Shown one piece after another: positions 18,808 through 27,124 of a stretch of DNA of 64,000 nucleotides. Source of the DNA: Streptomyces sp. NBC_00654 (lineage in GTDB: Bacteria > Actinomycetota > Actinomycetes > Streptomycetales > Streptomycetaceae); NCBI RefSeq assembly GCF_026341775.1, contig NZ_JAPEOB010000002.1, positions 2,480,001 to 2,544,000 of the forward strand, given 5' to 3'. The notes below the pieces were generated by a model, which saw nothing but the letters and a program-made list of their open reading frames with translations, was not told the origin of the DNA and did no database searches. A program made the position numbers and the translations under genes. Numbering within the stretch: position 1 is the stretch's first letter; each line of letters starts with the position of its first letter.

Positions 18808-19083
18808 ATGGACCCGATGCGCATCCAGGTGAGCCGGACCGGTGGATTCGCCGGCATCGCACGGCACCGTGAGGTCGAGACCACGGGGCGGCCGGACGCG
18901 GCCGAGTGGGAGGCCCTGGCCGAGGCGGCACTCGCGGGCGGCCGGGACAGCCCGCCGGCCGGAGTGCCGGACGGATTCCGGTACCGCATCACGATCGGTG
19001 ACCGGACCGTGTACTGCGCTGACCCCGATCTGACCGGGGCGCAGCGCACGCTGATCTCACGCATCCTCAAGGAGGGTGCGTGA
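18808..19083 (+). CDS. emfourin-type protealysin inhibitor
   Basis: 91 residues matching the small inhibitors (emfourin/M4in) encoded beside protealysin-like peptidases: RIQVSRTGGFAGIARHREV at the start, a helix EWEALAEAAL, then DGFRYRITIGDRTVY and a C-terminal L-x-x-RIL. It starts 32 bases after the peptidase stop, so the two form an operon. Expected role: bind and block the peptidase inside the producing cell until release. ATG 18808 is used; ATG 18817 is also possible. No signal peptide, consistent with cytoplasmic inhibition. Confidence 0.82.
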   Translation: MDPMRIQVSRTGGFAGIARHREVETTGRPDAAEWEALAEAALAGGRDSPPAGVPDGFRYRITIGDRTVYCADPDLTGAQRTLISRILKEGA

Positions 19084-19229
19084 GATCGGCCCTCCGCTGA
19101 CAGCGGCATGCCCGCCGGGGCCTTCCCCGGCGGACCTTCCCCGGCCGGGTTCCGACCCCGCCGGGGCCTTTCCCCTCCAGGGCCTTTCCCCTCCGGGCCT
19201 TCCCCCCACGGGACCTTTCCCCGCCGGGG
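19084..19229. repeat. terminator and CCTTTCCCC repeat cluster
   Basis: Contains a perfect hairpin CCGCCGGGG-CCTT-CCCCGGCGG (19112-19133), which can end the peptidase-inhibitor operon. It is followed by repeated GGGCCTTTCCCCTCC-like units up to the era stop codon. Confidence 0.65.
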
Positions 19230-20195
19230 TCAGAACCCCAGCTTGCGCAGCTGCTTGGGGTCGCGCTGCCAGTCCTTGGCGACCTTCACATGCAGGTCCA
19301 GGAAGACCGGCGTACCGAGCAGCGCCTCGATGTGCTTGCGCGACTTGGTGCCGACTTCCTTCAGCCGCTTGCCCTTCGGGCCGATGATGATGCCCTTCTG
19401 GCTGGGGCGCTCGATATAGACGTTCGCGTGGATGTCCAGCAGCGGCTTGTCCGCCGGACGGTCCTCGCGCGGCAGCATCTCCTCGACGACGACCGCGATG
19501 GAGTGCGGCAGCTCGTCGCGTACGCCCTCCAGCGCGGCCTCCCGGATCAGTTCCGCGACCATGACCATCTCGGGCTCGTCGGTGAGGTCGCCCTCCGGGT
19601 AGAGCGGGGGGCTCTCCGGCAGGAGCGGGGCGATCAGGTCGGCGAGCAGGCTGACCTGCTGGTCCTTTACCGCCGAGACCGGGACGATCTCCGCCCACTC
19701 GAAGCCGAGCTCCTCACCGAGGCGGGAGACGGCGAGCAGCTGCTCGGCGAGCGCCTTGGAGTCGACCAGGTCGGTCTTGGTGATGATCGCGATCTTCGGG
19801 GTCTTCTTGATGCCCGCGAGTTCCTTGACGATGAACTTGTCGCCGGGGCCGAGCTTCTGGTCGGCGGGCAGGCAGAACCCGATGACGTCGACCTCCGCCC
19901 AGGTGGTCCGCACGACGTCGTTCAGCCGCTCGCCGAGCAGGGTGCGCGGCTTGTGGAGGCCGGGGGTGTCGACCAGGATCAGCTGCGCGTCGTCGCGGTG
20001 CACGATGCCGCGCACCGTGTGCCGCGTGGTCTGGGGACGGTTGGAGGTGATCGCCACCTTCTGACCGACGAGAGCGTTCGTGAGGGTGGACTTGCCCGCG
20101 TTGGGGCGGCCCACGAAGCAGGCGAAGCCGGCCCGGTGGGGGGCGTTGTTCTCCGCGTGCTGCGCAGCAGCTTCTGGGTTCGGTCGAGCGCTCAT
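19230..20195 (-). CDS. era: GTPase Era
   Basis: 321 residues; a GTPase that binds 16S rRNA near its 3' end and aids 30S subunit maturation. G1 is GRPNAGKST (~29-37), G3 DTPGLH, G4 TKTDL. The C-terminal KH domain contains GIIIGPKGKRLKEVG and ends LRKLGF. ATG 20195 is taken because GGGGAG lies ~10 bases upstream; ATG 20204 is too near that site. The core neighbours ybeY, phoH and the CBS membrane protein are separated here from era by the WxL/DUF916 pair, an MmyB fragment and other genes. Confidence 0.96.
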   Translation of the reverse strand: MSARPNPEAAAQHAENNAPHRAGFACFVGRPNAGKSTLTNALVGQKVAITSNRPQTTRHTVRGIVHRDDAQLILVDTPGLHKPRTLLGERLNDVVRTTWAEVDVIGFCLPADQKLGPGDKFIVKELAGIKKTPKIAIITKTDLVDSKALAEQLLAVSRLGEELGFEWAEIVPVSAVKDQQVSLLADLIAPLLPESPPLYPEGDLTDEPEMVMVAELIREAALEGVRDELPHSIAVVVEEMLPREDRPADKPLLDIHANVYIERPSQKGIIIGPKGKRLKEVGTKSRKHIEALLGTPVFLDLHVKVAKDWQRDPKQLRKLGF

Positions 20196-20265
20196 GGCGA
20201 CCATTCTCCCCGATCCCGGCGGCCCCGCCGCACAGCGGTCCGCGGCGGGGCTTGTCGCGGACGCC

Positions 20266-21252
20266 TCAGGAGGTACGCGCACGGCTCCGGCGGGCCCGTG
20301 TCCACAGCCCCGTACCGGCCGCGGCGATCACGCCCAGAGCCGCCACGACCAGCCAGGGAAGCGCGATGTACGAGGCGGTCGCGGACTCCCGCGTGTCCCG
20401 GGCGGTGGCGGTGAGGCGGACCTCACCCCATTCCAGCTGGGGCGCACCGGCCCAGGTCTCCGTCAGCCGCACCTGCTGGCGGGGCAGCAGTTCCGAGGGG
20501 ATCCGCTTCAGGTCGCGGGCGAGCAGGGTGCGGCCGAAGAGGCCCTCGGCCCTGAGGGCGACCCGGGGGTCGAGGGTGACGTTGCCGCGGTTGCGCAGGG
20601 TGTACGAGATGACGGCGCGGCTCTTCCCGGTGCCGGGGACCAGTGGCCGGCTGTGCTCGATGCGGACGTCGTCGACGGAGAGCGCGGGCATGGTGGGCCC
20701 GTTGACCCGCAGATGGATCCGGGCGCCGACGGCCTGGCGGATGCCGACGGCGACGGAGCCGTCCCCGGCGGGGTCGACGCGTTCGTCGAGGGCGACGAGG
20801 GCGCCCGGGTGGTCGCCGGGTTCGGCGTCCTCGGGGACGGTGATGGTGACCGGGAGGGTGACCGAGCCGCGCGCCTTCACGGTGACCCGGTCACGGTCGG
20901 TCTTCGTCCAGGCGCCGATGGAGCGCTGCTTCTCGTTCTGCGCGCGGACCGCGAAGCCGCCGTCGCGGGCGGTGTTGTACGCGTCGGCCGCGTACAGCCG
21001 GAAGGTCAGCGGCCGGTCGGTCTTGTTGGCGACCGTGACCCGGTCGGTGAGCGTGGCGCCGGGGTCGGCGGAGAGGTAGAAGTACGGCCGCACGGCGGAA
21101 CGGGAGGCGGCCGGGTAGACGGACCAGCTGCCGTTGTCGGCGGCGTGGGCGCCGGGCACGGCGGCCGGCGGCAGGGCGACCGCGACAGCGACCGCCAGGA
21201 GCAGCACGGTGAGCCCGCGGGCGGGAAGCGTGCGTACGGAGAGCTTGCGCAC
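20266..21252 (-). CDS. DUF916 (WxL-interacting type) surface protein
   Basis: 328 residues. A signal peptide ends near GAHA (~37). The following part resembles DUF916/WxL-interacting proteins: SWSVYPAASRSAVRPYFYLS, then an immunoglobulin-like domain (LTDRVTVANKTDRPLTFRLYA, VTLPVTITVPEDAEPGDH) and the VGARIHLRV strand. A C-terminal helix (LPWLVVAALGVIAAAGTGLW) plus RARRSRAR anchors it in the membrane facing out. In Firmicutes such proteins partner WxL-domain proteins on peptidoglycan. The gene upstream (21357-22421) encodes a WxL-like protein, so the two probably form a surface complex. Confidence 0.85.
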   Translation of the reverse strand: MRKLSVRTLPARGLTVLLLAVAVAVALPPAAVPGAHAADNGSWSVYPAASRSAVRPYFYLSADPGATLTDRVTVANKTDRPLTFRLYAADAYNTARDGGFAVRAQNEKQRSIGAWTKTDRDRVTVKARGSVTLPVTITVPEDAEPGDHPGALVALDERVDPAGDGSVAVGIRQAVGARIHLRVNGPTMPALSVDDVRIEHSRPLVPGTGKSRAVISYTLRNRGNVTLDPRVALRAEGLFGRTLLARDLKRIPSELLPRQQVRLTETWAGAPQLEWGEVRLTATARDTRESATASYIALPWLVVAALGVIAAAGTGLWTRARRSRARTS

Positions 21253-21356
21253 AGGGCGGAACCCCCAGGGTGGTGGTGGCTGCGGTGGGTCGCGGATGGT
21301 GGTGGGCGGGCCGGGTGCGTTCCCGGACCGCCCACCGGTGGATCGGTGCCCCGTCC

Positions 21357-22421
21357 TCAGGTGAGGGTGAGCGTCAGCACTCCGGAGTACGCGCCGGTGG
21401 CGGTGTACGCCGGTACGTTCAGCGCGAGCCGCGCGTCGACGGTGAACTCGCCTCCGGTGGAGGCCCCGTCCGGGGTGGACGCCAGCGTGGCGCCCGCGCC
21501 GCCGACCGTGCCCGCGGAACCGGCCGCGCAGGTGCTCGGGCTGCCCGGTTTCGTCGCGCAGACCGGGGTCCAGCTCAGCGCGCCGGCGCCGATGCTCGCG
21601 CCGCCGGGGCCCCGGAAGTCGGTGACCCTGCCGGTGAGGGACCAGCCCGCGGGGCCGCCGCGGTAGTCCTCGACCGTCACCGTCCGCAGGGAGCCGCGGG
21701 AGGCGCCGCCCCGGCCGAAGTCGACCGCCGACATCTCGACGGCGTCCCCGTCCTGGACCATGGAGAGCGTGCCCGCCCGCACGGACGCGGTGAGCCGCTG
21801 GCTGCCGCCGGGAGTCCCGCCGCCGCCGTCCGTGGCGGTGATCGTCAGTGCGACGGGGGCGGGCGGATCGGTCACCGTGCAGGGGGTGTCCAGCTCCATG
21901 ATGTAGCTGGTGTGGATGTTGTAGTCGCCGGGCGACAACGTGATCTCACCGGGAGCGGTGACCAGGAACGTGCCCGTCATCGAGAACGACGGAAACGCTC
22001 CCTTGCCGGGAACGGGGTCGTTCTTCTTCGGGCCGGCGACGCTGACCTCGGCGGACTGCGCACCGGCGACGGTGACCTTCCCGCTCGGCGTCATGATGTC
22101 GGCGGGCAGCGCGAGATCGACGGGGTTGCTCGCGGCGGGCTCGGCCACGGTGTACGTCACCGTGACGGTGTCGCCCACCTCCGGCGCCGCGTTGTCGACG
22201 GTGATCCGCGCGGTGGTCGTGCCGTCGATGGCCGGGATTCCGGCGATGGGCGGCGGAATGCAGTGGGTGGGGAAGTCCACCGCCGCGGAGGCCGTCGCGG
22301 CGGCCAGCGCCGGGCTGCCGAGCGCCCCCGTCCCGGCGACGACGAGTGCGGTGACGCCCAGCGCGGCGGCCCAGCGGCGCCGTGGGGCGGGGGATCTTCG
22401 CCTGATTGCTCGTACGAACAC
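21357..22421 (-). CDS. secreted WxL-like domain protein
   Basis: 354 residues. A twin-basic signal peptide ends near SPALA (~40). The N-terminal half is a beta-sandwich-like domain (GTTTARITVDNAAPEVGDTV, SGDYNIH-type strands). The C-terminal ~150 residues resemble a WxL domain: RLTASVRAGTLSM, then GWSLTGRVTDF (the W-x-L motif) and a final Y-x-G-V-L-T-L-T-L in place of the usual L-T-W-T-L. GTG 22421 is chosen from AGGAGG six bases upstream. It is followed 104 bases later by the DUF916 partner. No LPXTG or transmembrane anchor is seen, fitting non-covalent wall binding. Confidence 0.78.
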   Translation of the reverse strand: MFVRAIRRRSPAPRRRWAAALGVTALVVAGTGALGSPALAAATASAAVDFPTHCIPPPIAGIPAIDGTTTARITVDNAAPEVGDTVTVTYTVAEPAASNPVDLALPADIMTPSGKVTVAGAQSAEVSVAGPKKNDPVPGKGAFPSFSMTGTFLVTAPGEITLSPGDYNIHTSYIMELDTPCTVTDPPAPVALTITATDGGGGTPGGSQRLTASVRAGTLSMVQDGDAVEMSAVDFGRGGASRGSLRTVTVEDYRGGPAGWSLTGRVTDFRGPGGASIGAGALSWTPVCATKPGSPSTCAAGSAGTVGGAGATLASTPDGASTGGEFTVDARLALNVPAYTATGAYSGVLTLTLT

Positions 22422-22523
22422 GGGTGCCCTCCTGCGGGATACGGCGCAGCGGCTCTTCCGCGCCGGCAGGGGGCCATTGACGGGCCCGGCCGAAAAGAAG
22501 TCAATGGAGACGAATCGCACCGA

Positions 22524-22538
22524 CTGATGGCCCATCAG
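22524..22538. promoter_or_regulatory. CTGATGG-C-CCATCAG palindrome
   Basis: A perfect 7-base inverted repeat around one base, ~100 bases upstream of the WxL-like gene start. It is a candidate operator for the WxL/DUF916 pair; the binding protein is unknown. Confidence 0.4.
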
Positions 22539-22665
22539 ATGCTGGCATGATCCCGTGACTCTGCCCGGCATCCGGCGGCGCGGGCGCACATCCCGCGCGT
22601 GGGCACGTCCTCGCGCGTGGGCTCACCCCCGCGCGTCGGCACCCGCGCACCGCTCCCCCGCGGGG

Positions 22666-23019
22666 TCAGCCCGCCGTCACCCTGACCCGTACGGTGCCGT
22701 CGGGTCCGGCGAGCAGCACCGGGGTGTCCGGCCCGCCCAGGTCCCGTACGGCCGCCCGGTCCGCGTCCGACGGGGTCTCGGCGGCGGAGACGACCGCCGC
22801 GGCCTCCAGGGAGGTGGCGCCGCTGGCCACGGCCATCGCGACGGCGGTCTGCAGGGCGCTCAGCTTCAGCGACTCCAGCGCCACCGTGCCCGCGACATAC
22901 GTACGCCCCGTCTCGTCCCGTACGGCCGCGCCCTCCGGCACACCGTTGCGGGCGCGGGCGCTGCGTGCCAGCGCGACGATCTTGCGGTCCTCGGGGCCGA
23001 GGTCGGTGGTCTCAGTCAT
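22666..23019 (-). CDS. cytidine deaminase-fold protein lacking the active site
   Basis: 117 residues. The layout follows cytidine deaminases: LGPEDRKIVALARSARARNG, AAVRDETGRTYVAGTVALESL, then a helix LSALQTAVAMAVASGA. In active enzymes that helix begins C-A-E (zinc cysteine and catalytic glutamate); here it reads S-A-L (residues 54-56), and the later P-C-x-x-C pair is absent. The protein should therefore bind no zinc and do no deamination. Homologues at this place in streptomycetes are often simply named cytidine deaminase. Possible role: a nucleoside-binding or structural partner; unknown. Confidence 0.7.
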   Translation of the reverse strand: MTETTDLGPEDRKIVALARSARARNGVPEGAAVRDETGRTYVAGTVALESLKLSALQTAVAMAVASGATSLEAAAVVSAAETPSDADRAAVRDLGGPDTPVLLAGPDGTVRVRVTAG

Positions 23020-23068
23020 GGCATGAGCATACGAAGGGTGCGGACCCGGGCCCGGCGACGGGGTGTCC

Positions 23069-23692
23069 TCATCCCGGGACCGGGTACATCGAGCCGCGCC
23101 GGCCCTCCGGCGAGGCCAGCCACTGGAGCTTGCGCTCCGTGCCGGTGTCCGGCAGCGGGGTGTGCAGCACGATCGCCAGGTCGGGGCGGGCCGGCACCCT
23201 CGGCTGGGTGGACTCCACGGCCAGCACGCCGACCATCGGGTGCACCAGTTCCTTGCGGATCTGGCCGCCCGGGGCGATGTCGCGCCGCTCCCACAGCTCG
23301 GTGAACTCGGCGCTCGCCGCCTTCGCCTCGTCGACGACGGCCCGGAACCCCTCGTCGTCCGGGCACTCCGAGCAGGCCGCCCGGAACTGCGCCACGACCT
23401 GCGGGGCGAGCGCGGCCCAGCCGGTCGCGGCCCGGGAGCGGTAGACCGGATCGGTGAAGAAGGCGATCAGGCAGTTCTGCACGATGCCGGGACGCATGCC
23501 CAGCACGGCCGCGGCCGCGTCGTTGTACAGGACGGTGTTCCAGTAGCGGTCCATGATGTGGGCCGGGAAGGGCATCCAGGCGTCGATCAGCCGGACCAGC
23601 CCCTCGCACATGTCCGCGTGGGCGGGATCGACCTCGGCCGGAGGCGGGTTCAGCCCGGCCAGCCCGTAGAGATGGCGGCGCTCGGCGCTGCT
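23069..23692 (-). pseudogene. truncated MmyB-type transcriptional regulator
   Basis: About 207 codons encode the C-terminal ligand-binding domain of MmyB-like regulators: AERRHLYGLAGLNPPP at the junction, then LVRLIDAWMPFPAHIMDRYW, and a close AIVLHTPLPDTGTERKLQW...GSMYPVPG end. The ~90-residue XRE helix-turn-helix that normally precedes A-E-R-R-H-L-Y is missing. Sequence upstream is GC-rich junk running into the terminator of the neighbouring gene. Without the HTH it cannot act as a normal repressor. A short product from an internal GTG near 23722 is conceivable but has no good ribosome site. Confidence 0.65.
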
Positions 23693-23752
23693 GTGGCGGG
23701 CGCGGGCGGTACGGGCGCGCACGCCGCCAAGTCGCCCGGCCGCCTCATCGCC

Positions 23753-23800
23753 GGACGGGCCCGGTCCGTGGCTCTTTCGCACCACGGGCCGGGCCCGTCC
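23753..23800 (-). terminator. terminator of the MmcQ/YjbR gene
   Basis: GGACGGGCCCGG (23753-23764) pairs with CCGGGCCCGTCC (23789-23800), with a further CCGTGG/CCACGG inner stem. It begins 36 bases after the stop codon at 23836. Confidence 0.85.
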
Positions 23801-23835
23801 ACCGCGCGGCGTGTCCCGCCCCCCGTCCGCCCGGT

Positions 23836-24189
23836 CTACGGCCGGTCCAGCCGCAGCCGTTCCGCTCTCGGCAGGCCCGCCACGACCAGGTCGTACGAGT
23901 CCTCGATCAGCTCGCGCAGCATCCGGTCCGGCACACCGGAGACCGTCACCGTGTTCCAGTGGCGCTTGTTCATGTGCCAGCCGGGCACGATCGCGGCGTG
24001 CTCCTCGCGCAGCCGTACCGCCTCGTCCGGGTCGCACTTCAGGTTGACCGTCAGCGGCCGGGCGTCCAGCGTGCTCAGTGCGAACATCTTGCCGAGCACC
24101 TTGAAGACCGAGGTCTCCGGGCCGAACGGGAACTCCTCCGCGCTCGCGTTGAACTCCAGGCAGAACGCCCTCAGCCGCTCCGGTGTCAT
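23836..24189 (-). CDS. MmcQ/YjbR family protein
   Basis: 117 residues of the MmcQ/YjbR fold, a small double-wing-like protein sometimes called DNA-binding but without proven function. Typical features: LRAFCLEFNASAEEFPFGPE, VFKVLGKMFAL, LTVNLKCDPDEA and a conserved WHMNKRHWNTV segment. The ATG overlaps the stop of the CBS membrane protein gene (ATGA), so it is the last cistron of the phoH-ybeY-CBS operon. A strong terminator follows. Confidence 0.85.
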   Translation of the reverse strand: MTPERLRAFCLEFNASAEEFPFGPETSVFKVLGKMFALSTLDARPLTVNLKCDPDEAVRLREEHAAIVPGWHMNKRHWNTVTVSGVPDRMLRELIEDSYDLVVAGLPRAERLRLDRP

Positions 24190-25469
24190 TCCGCTCGCAT
24201 CCCTTCGGGCTCCACCAGCACCGTGACGATCTTGTTCCGGCGGCCCGCCGGGGACTCCGCGGTCAGCCGGAGCTTCCGGCCGTCGGGCAGGTCGACCGGC
24301 GCCGAGGCTCCGGCGATCGGGACCCGGCCGAGCGCCTTGGCGAGGAGGCCGCCGACCGTCTCCACGTCCTCGTCGTCGTACTCGTCGATCCCGAACAGCT
24401 CGCCGAGGTCGCCGATGTCCAGGCGCGCGGTGACCCGGTAGCAGCCGTTCTCCAGCTCCTGGACCGGCGGGAGTTCGCGGTCGTACTCGTCGGTGATCTC
24501 ACCGACGATCTCCTCCAGGATGTCCTCGATCGTGACGATGCCCGCCGTGCCGCCGTACTCGTCGATGACGACCGCGACATGGCTGCGCTCCTGCTGCATC
24601 TCCCGCAGCAGGTCCCCGGCGTTCTTCGTGTCCGGCACGAACGCCGCGGGCCGCATCGCCGTGGAGACCTGGTCGGCCTCCGACTCCCGGTTGATGTGTG
24701 TCTTGCGGACCAGGTCCTTGAGGTAGACGATGCCGACGATGTCGTCCTCGTTCTCCCCGGTGACCGGGATGCGCGAGAAACCGGAGCGCAGGGCGAGCGT
24801 CAGGGCCTGACGGATCGTCTTGTAGCGCTCGATGCAGACCAGGTCGGTGCGCGGCACCATGACCTCGCGTACGAGTGTGTCGCCCAGCTCGAAGACCGAG
24901 TGCACCATGCGGCGCTCGTCGTCCTCGATCAGCGACTCCGCCTCCGCGAGGTCGACCATCGCCCGCAGTTCGGCCTCACTGGCGAACGGGCCCTTGCGGA
25001 AACCCTTGCCCGGCGTCAGCGCGTTGCCGAGGAGGATCAGCAGCTGGGGAATCGGGCCCATCACCCTGGCCAGCGGCAGCAGGACGTACGCCGCCGCCGT
25101 CGCCGTGTTCAGCGGGTGCTGACGGCCGATGGTGCGCGGGGAGACCCCGATGGCGACATAGCTGACCAGGACCATCACCCCCATGGCGACGGCCAGGGCC
25201 TCCCAGGTCTCCGGGAATTCCTTCAGACAGGCGTAGGTGACGAGCACCCCGGCGGACATCTCGCAGGCCACCCGTACCAGCAGGGCGACATTGAGATAGC
25301 GGGTCGGGTCGGCCGCGACCTGGGCCAGCTTGGCGCTGCCGCGCCGCCCCGCCCGGACCGCCTCCGCCGCCCGGAAGCTGGATGTGCGGGCGATGCCCGC
25401 CTCCGCGCAGGCCGCCAGCCAGCCGACGACGACCAGCAGTACGGCGCCGGTGATGAGTGGGACGCTCAC
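24186..25469 (-). CDS. CNNM/CorC-type CBS-domain membrane protein (hemolysin family)
   Basis: 427 residues. The N-terminal ~190 residues hold the CNNM/DUF21 membrane domain ([34 protein letters not shown]). Two CBS domains follow ([52 protein letters not shown]) and a C-terminal CorC/HlyC domain ends the protein. Relatives export Mg2+ or Co2+ and bind ATP-Mg in the CBS pair; the name hemolysin is historical. The start overlaps the ybeY stop by four bases, and the 3' end overlaps the next start, so the operon is tightly packed. Confidence 0.92.
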   Translation of the reverse strand: MSVPLITGAVLLVVVGWLAACAEAGIARTSSFRAAEAVRAGRRGSAKLAQVAADPTRYLNVALLVRVACEMSAGVLVTYACLKEFPETWEALAVAMGVMVLVSYVAIGVSPRTIGRQHPLNTATAAAYVLLPLARVMGPIPQLLILLGNALTPGKGFRKGPFASEAELRAMVDLAEAESLIEDDERRMVHSVFELGDTLVREVMVPRTDLVCIERYKTIRQALTLALRSGFSRIPVTGENEDDIVGIVYLKDLVRKTHINRESEADQVSTAMRPAAFVPDTKNAGDLLREMQQERSHVAVVIDEYGGTAGIVTIEDILEEIVGEITDEYDRELPPVQELENGCYRVTARLDIGDLGELFGIDEYDDEDVETVGGLLAKALGRVPIAGASAPVDLPDGRKLRLTAESPAGRRNKIVTVLVEPEGMRAE

Positions 25470-25963
25470 GAGACGGTGGGGGCGGGCGACGCGCCGGTGA
25501 GCCCGCGCTCGCCGCGCCAGCCGTCGACGATGGCCGCCTGAAGGCCGAACATCTCGGCCTTCTCGTCCGGCTCCTCGTGGTCGTAGCCCAGCAGATGCAG
25601 CACTCCATGGACGGTGAGGAGCTGGAGCTCCTCGTCCATGGAGTGCTGTGTCTCCGCCTCTTCGCCCTGCCTCTTCGCGACCTCCGGGCAGAGCACGATG
25701 TCACCGAGGAGCCCCTGCGGGGGCTCCGCGTCGTCCTTGGCCGGCGGACGCAGTTCGTCCATCGGGAAGGACATGACATCCGTCGGACCGGGGAGGTCCA
25801 TCCACTGGATGTGGAGCTGCTCCATGGCATCGGTGTCCACCACGATCACCGAGAGCTCGGACAGCGGGTGGATCCGCATCCGGGCGAGTGCGTAGCGGGC
25901 GATGTCGAGGATCGCCTGCTCGTCGACCTCGGTTCCGGACTCGTTGTTGACATCGATCGACAT
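25466..25963 (-). CDS. ybeY: endoribonuclease YbeY (rRNA maturation factor)
   Basis: 165 residues. The zinc motif [11 protein letters not shown] (His 119, 123, 129) is intact, preceded by the [10 protein letters not shown] strand. It takes part in 16S rRNA 3' processing and ribosome quality control. ATG 25963 lies 12 bases after the phoH stop and the 3' end overlaps the CBS protein gene. Oddity: a very strong inverted repeat (16 + 7 pairs) lies inside the coding sequence at 25598-25648, just before and within the codons leading to the catalytic motif. Confidence 0.95.
   Translation of the reverse strand: MSIDVNNESGTEVDEQAILDIARYALARMRIHPLSELSVIVVDTDAMEQLHIQWMDLPGPTDVMSFPMDELRPPAKDDAEPPQGLLGDIVLCPEVAKRQGEEAETQHSMDEELQLLTVHGVLHLLGYDHEEPDEKAEMFGLQAAIVDGWRGERGLTGASPAPTVS
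25598..25648. other. long perfect inverted repeat inside ybeY
   Basis: Arms 25598-25613 and 25633-25648 (16 exact pairs, CAGCACTCCATGGACG and complement), then inside them arms 25617-25623 and 25626-25632 (AGGAGCT/AGCTCCT) with a 3-base bulge and 2-base loop. It encodes the [16 protein letters not shown] segment. Unusually strong for coding sequence. Confidence 0.9.
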
Positions 25964-25975
25964 GGTGCGCTGCGA

Positions 25976-26992
25976 CTACTTCCCGTTGTGGCTGTCTCGG
26001 CTGTCGTACTTCTCGTACGCGTCGACGATACGGCCGACCAGCTTGTGCCGGACGACATCCTGGGAGGTGAGCCGGGAGAAGTGCACGTCCGGGATGTCCT
26101 CCAGAATGTCCTGGACCTGCCGCAGACCGCTCTTCGTGCCGCTCGGCAGGTCGACCTGGGTGACGTCACCCGTGACGACGATCTTCGAGTCGAAGCCGAG
26201 CCGCGTGAGGAACATCTTCATCTGTTCGGCGCTGGTGTTCTGCGCCTCGTCGAGAATGATGAAGGCGTCATTAAGAGTTCTACCCCTCATATAGGCCAGC
26301 GGCGCCACCTCGATCGTGCCCGCCGCCATCAGCCGCGGGATCGAGTCGGGGTCGAGCATGTCGTGCAGGGCGTCGTAGAGCGGGCGCAGATACGGGTCGA
26401 TCTTGTCGAAGAGCGTGCCGGGCAGGAAGCCGAGCCTCTCCCCCGCCTCGACGGCGGGCCGGGTCAGGATGATCCGGCTGACCTGCTTGGACTGGAGCGC
26501 CTGGACCGCCTTCGCCATGGCTAGGTAGGTCTTGCCCGTACCGGCGGGACCGATGCCGAAGACGATCGTGTGCTTGTCGATCGCGTCGACGTACCGCTTC
26601 TGGTTGAGGGTCTTGGGGCGGATGGTGCGGCCGCGGCTGGAGAGGATGTTCTGGGTGAGCACCTCGGCGGGTGTCTCGCCCTGGGGGTCTCCCTGTCCGT
26701 TGCCGCTCGCCCGGAGCATGGCGATCGACCGTTCCACTGCGTCCTCCGTCATCGGCTGCCCGGTGCGGAGCACCAGCATCATCTCGTCGAACAAGCGCTG
26801 GATCAGGGCGACATCAGCCGCCTCGCCCGTGGCACTGATCTCATTGCCCCGGACATGGATGTCGGCCGCCGGGAACGCCGTTTCGATCACGCGCAGCAGC
26901 GAGTCGCCCGATCCCAGGAGCATCACCATGGGGTGTGCGGCCGGAATCCTGATCTGGGCACGCGCCTGCGGCTGTGTGGGTGTCTGAGTCAT
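25976..26992 (-). CDS. phoH: PhoH family ATPase
   Basis: 338 residues. N-terminal KH-like region, then a Walker A GPAGTGKT (~148-155), LTRPAVEAGERLGFLPG, and Walker B FIILDEAQNTS, all standard for PhoH/PhoH-like helicase-type ATPases thought to work with YbeY in RNA metabolism. The ATG at 26992 has GAGGG seven bases upstream; the ATG at 27016 sits too close to its GGGAGG. The C-terminus ends with the HKLVGRIVDAYEKYD stretch. First gene of phoH-ybeY-CBS-MmcQ. Confidence 0.94.
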   Translation of the reverse strand: MTQTPTQPQARAQIRIPAAHPMVMLLGSGDSLLRVIETAFPAADIHVRGNEISATGEAADVALIQRLFDEMMLVLRTGQPMTEDAVERSIAMLRASGNGQGDPQGETPAEVLTQNILSSRGRTIRPKTLNQKRYVDAIDKHTIVFGIGPAGTGKTYLAMAKAVQALQSKQVSRIILTRPAVEAGERLGFLPGTLFDKIDPYLRPLYDALHDMLDPDSIPRLMAAGTIEVAPLAYMRGRTLNDAFIILDEAQNTSAEQMKMFLTRLGFDSKIVVTGDVTQVDLPSGTKSGLRQVQDILEDIPDVHFSRLTSQDVVRHKLVGRIVDAYEKYDSRDSHNGK

Positions 26993-27124
26993 GGGCCGGC
27001 CCTCGGGCCTGCGCATACCTCCCGTTGCAGGGTTCTCGCTGCTCGACAACCTCTGGATTACCAAGCCTACGACTCACCACCGACAACACCGAGAGGTTTT
27101 ACCGGGCGTGACAGGACGGCCTGT

